Positions 6,053 through 6,747 of a stretch of 6,747 nt of DNA are shown in pieces. Numbering within the stretch: position 1 is the stretch's first letter; every line of letters starts with the position of its first letter. The notes under the pieces are model-generated. The model did no database searches and was not told the DNA's origin. It saw only the letters and a program-made list of their open reading frames with translations. A program made the translations under genes and the position numbers. Source of the stretch: Sphingomonadales bacterium (GTDB lineage Bacteria; Pseudomonadota; Alphaproteobacteria; Sphingomonadales; Sphingomonadaceae); NCBI GenBank assembly GCA_024636595.1, contig JAGXGT010000104.1, positions 1-6,747 on the forward strand, written 5' to 3'.

Positions 6053-6747
6053 AGCGATCGCCGTGCAGGGGAAAATCACCCCTGAGATAGCGGTCGATTG
6101 TCTGGTGGAAATTGCGGATGCGGACTTCCTGTTCTCCCAGGATCATGCCCTTGAAGCCGCGCGAGGCCGTGCCCTGCTGCATGGTAGGCATATTGGTACC
6201 GTCCTGCTGCAATACATTGGCGAGAACCGGATCGAACGTGCCTTCAAAGGCCTCGACATAGCTCGGCAGTTCGGCGTGCCGATACAGGCGATATTCGAAA
6301 TCGGGACGCGGCTCGCCGGGAGGGTCATGCCGGGTGATCAGGAAATCATAATAGCAGTAATTGGGATCGGTCTCGTGCGGGCGATAGCGAAACACGATCG
6401 ACATTTCCGGCGTGGTGGTGATCGTCGTGCCCGGGAAAAACGTATAATGATATTGATGGGCGAGCTGCTCGTCATTCATCCTCTTGTAGGGGATGTGGCT
6501 TTCGTCCTGAATCGAGCGCTTGTGCGCCACGACCGCCAGATGCACGTCCTTGGCCGATCCCTCATAACCTTCCGGCAGGCCCAGCATTTTCTCCCGGATC
6601 GGGGTCATGCTGTCCCGGTCTTCCAGAATTTCGCTGACCGTATGGTTGAAGTTCAGCATCCGGCTGTGGATGCCGAGCAATTCGATCGGGACGTCAAAAC
6701 CTTCGGCGAAGTCCAGAAATTCCGGGTGCAGCGCTTCGAAATGATAG
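6051..6747 (-). CDS. Rieske non-heme iron ring-hydroxylating oxygenase alpha subunit, C-terminal part (cut by right edge)
   Basis: Terminal oxygenase of a Rieske-type system, which uses O2 and electrons from a ferredoxin to hydroxylate or dihydroxylate a (usually aromatic or polycyclic) substrate. Only the last 231 codons are visible; the reading frame stays open to the edge, so the Rieske domain and the start lie outside. The visible part is the catalytic domain. It opens with YHFEALH, giving the His-x4-His pair of mononuclear-iron ligands (codons near 6741-6743 and 6726-6728). The expected third ligand is the Asp of LQQDGT (codon 6201-6203), followed by the family-typical tail MQQGTASRGFKGM, a Glu and RNFHQTIDRYL. 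The next gene is not a beta subunit, so an alpha-only oligomer is plausible. The TGA stop overlaps the ribosome binding site of the ThuA gene 8 nt downstream. Family confident; substrate unknown. Confidence 0.9.
   Translation of the reverse strand, partial: YHFEALHPEFLDFAEGFDVPIELLGIHSRMLNFNHTVSEILEDRDSMTPIREKMLGLPEGYEGSAKDVHLAVVAHKRSIQDESHIPYKRMNDEQLAHQYHYTFFPGTTITTTPEMSIVFRYRPHETDPNYCYYDFLITRHDPPGEPRPDFEYRLYRHAELPSYVEAFEGTFDPVLANVLQQDGTNMPTMQQGTASRGFKGMILGEQEVRIRNFHQTIDRYLRGDFPLHGDR

Noticed and set aside
1..6747. CRISPR array, insertion sequence, phage or defence genes, tRNA or rRNA
   Set aside because: I saw no regularly spaced repeats, transposase motifs, terminal inverted repeats, tRNA cloverleaf or rRNA-like sequence on either strand.

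Overview
The window looks like part of a catabolic gene cluster from an alphaproteobacterium, most likely a sphingomonad. This is an inference from the gene mix (Rieske oxygenase parts, several short- and medium-chain dehydrogenases, GST, VOC and ThuA proteins), the moderately GC-rich sequence and the codon use; no marker gene fixes the taxon. All nine supported genes lie on the minus strand and read right to left. Their promoter is probably beyond the right edge.

Layout in transcription order: (1) the C-terminal 231 codons of a Rieske non-heme iron ring-hydroxylating oxygenase alpha subunit, cut by the right edge; (2) a ThuA-domain protein; (3) a glyoxalase-like VOC protein; (4, 5) two tandem short-chain dehydrogenases (SDRs) with overlapping stop/start codons; (6) a glutathione S-transferase (GST); (7) a zinc-free quinone-oxidoreductase-type medium-chain dehydrogenase (MDR); (8) a Rieske [2Fe-2S] ferredoxin; (9) a SnoaL/NTF2-like small protein. 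Genes 1 to 7 are tightly packed (gaps of 50 nt or less, or overlaps). A 99-nt gap precedes gene 8 and a 55-nt gap precedes gene 9. The leftmost 477 nt hold no convincing gene, only two short perfect hairpins that could be terminators.

A plausible joint role: the oxygenase, fed electrons by the ferredoxin and a reductase not seen here, hydroxylates a substrate. The SDRs and the MDR then carry out alcohol/ketone or enone redox steps. The GST and the VOC protein, whose predicted metal-ligand set resembles human glyoxalase I, suggest a glutathione-linked step. The SnoaL-like protein could be an isomerase or hydrolase, or a structural partner. The substrate cannot be read from the sequence. No oxygenase beta subunit, ferredoxin reductase, extradiol ring-cleavage enzyme, transporter or regulator is present in the window.
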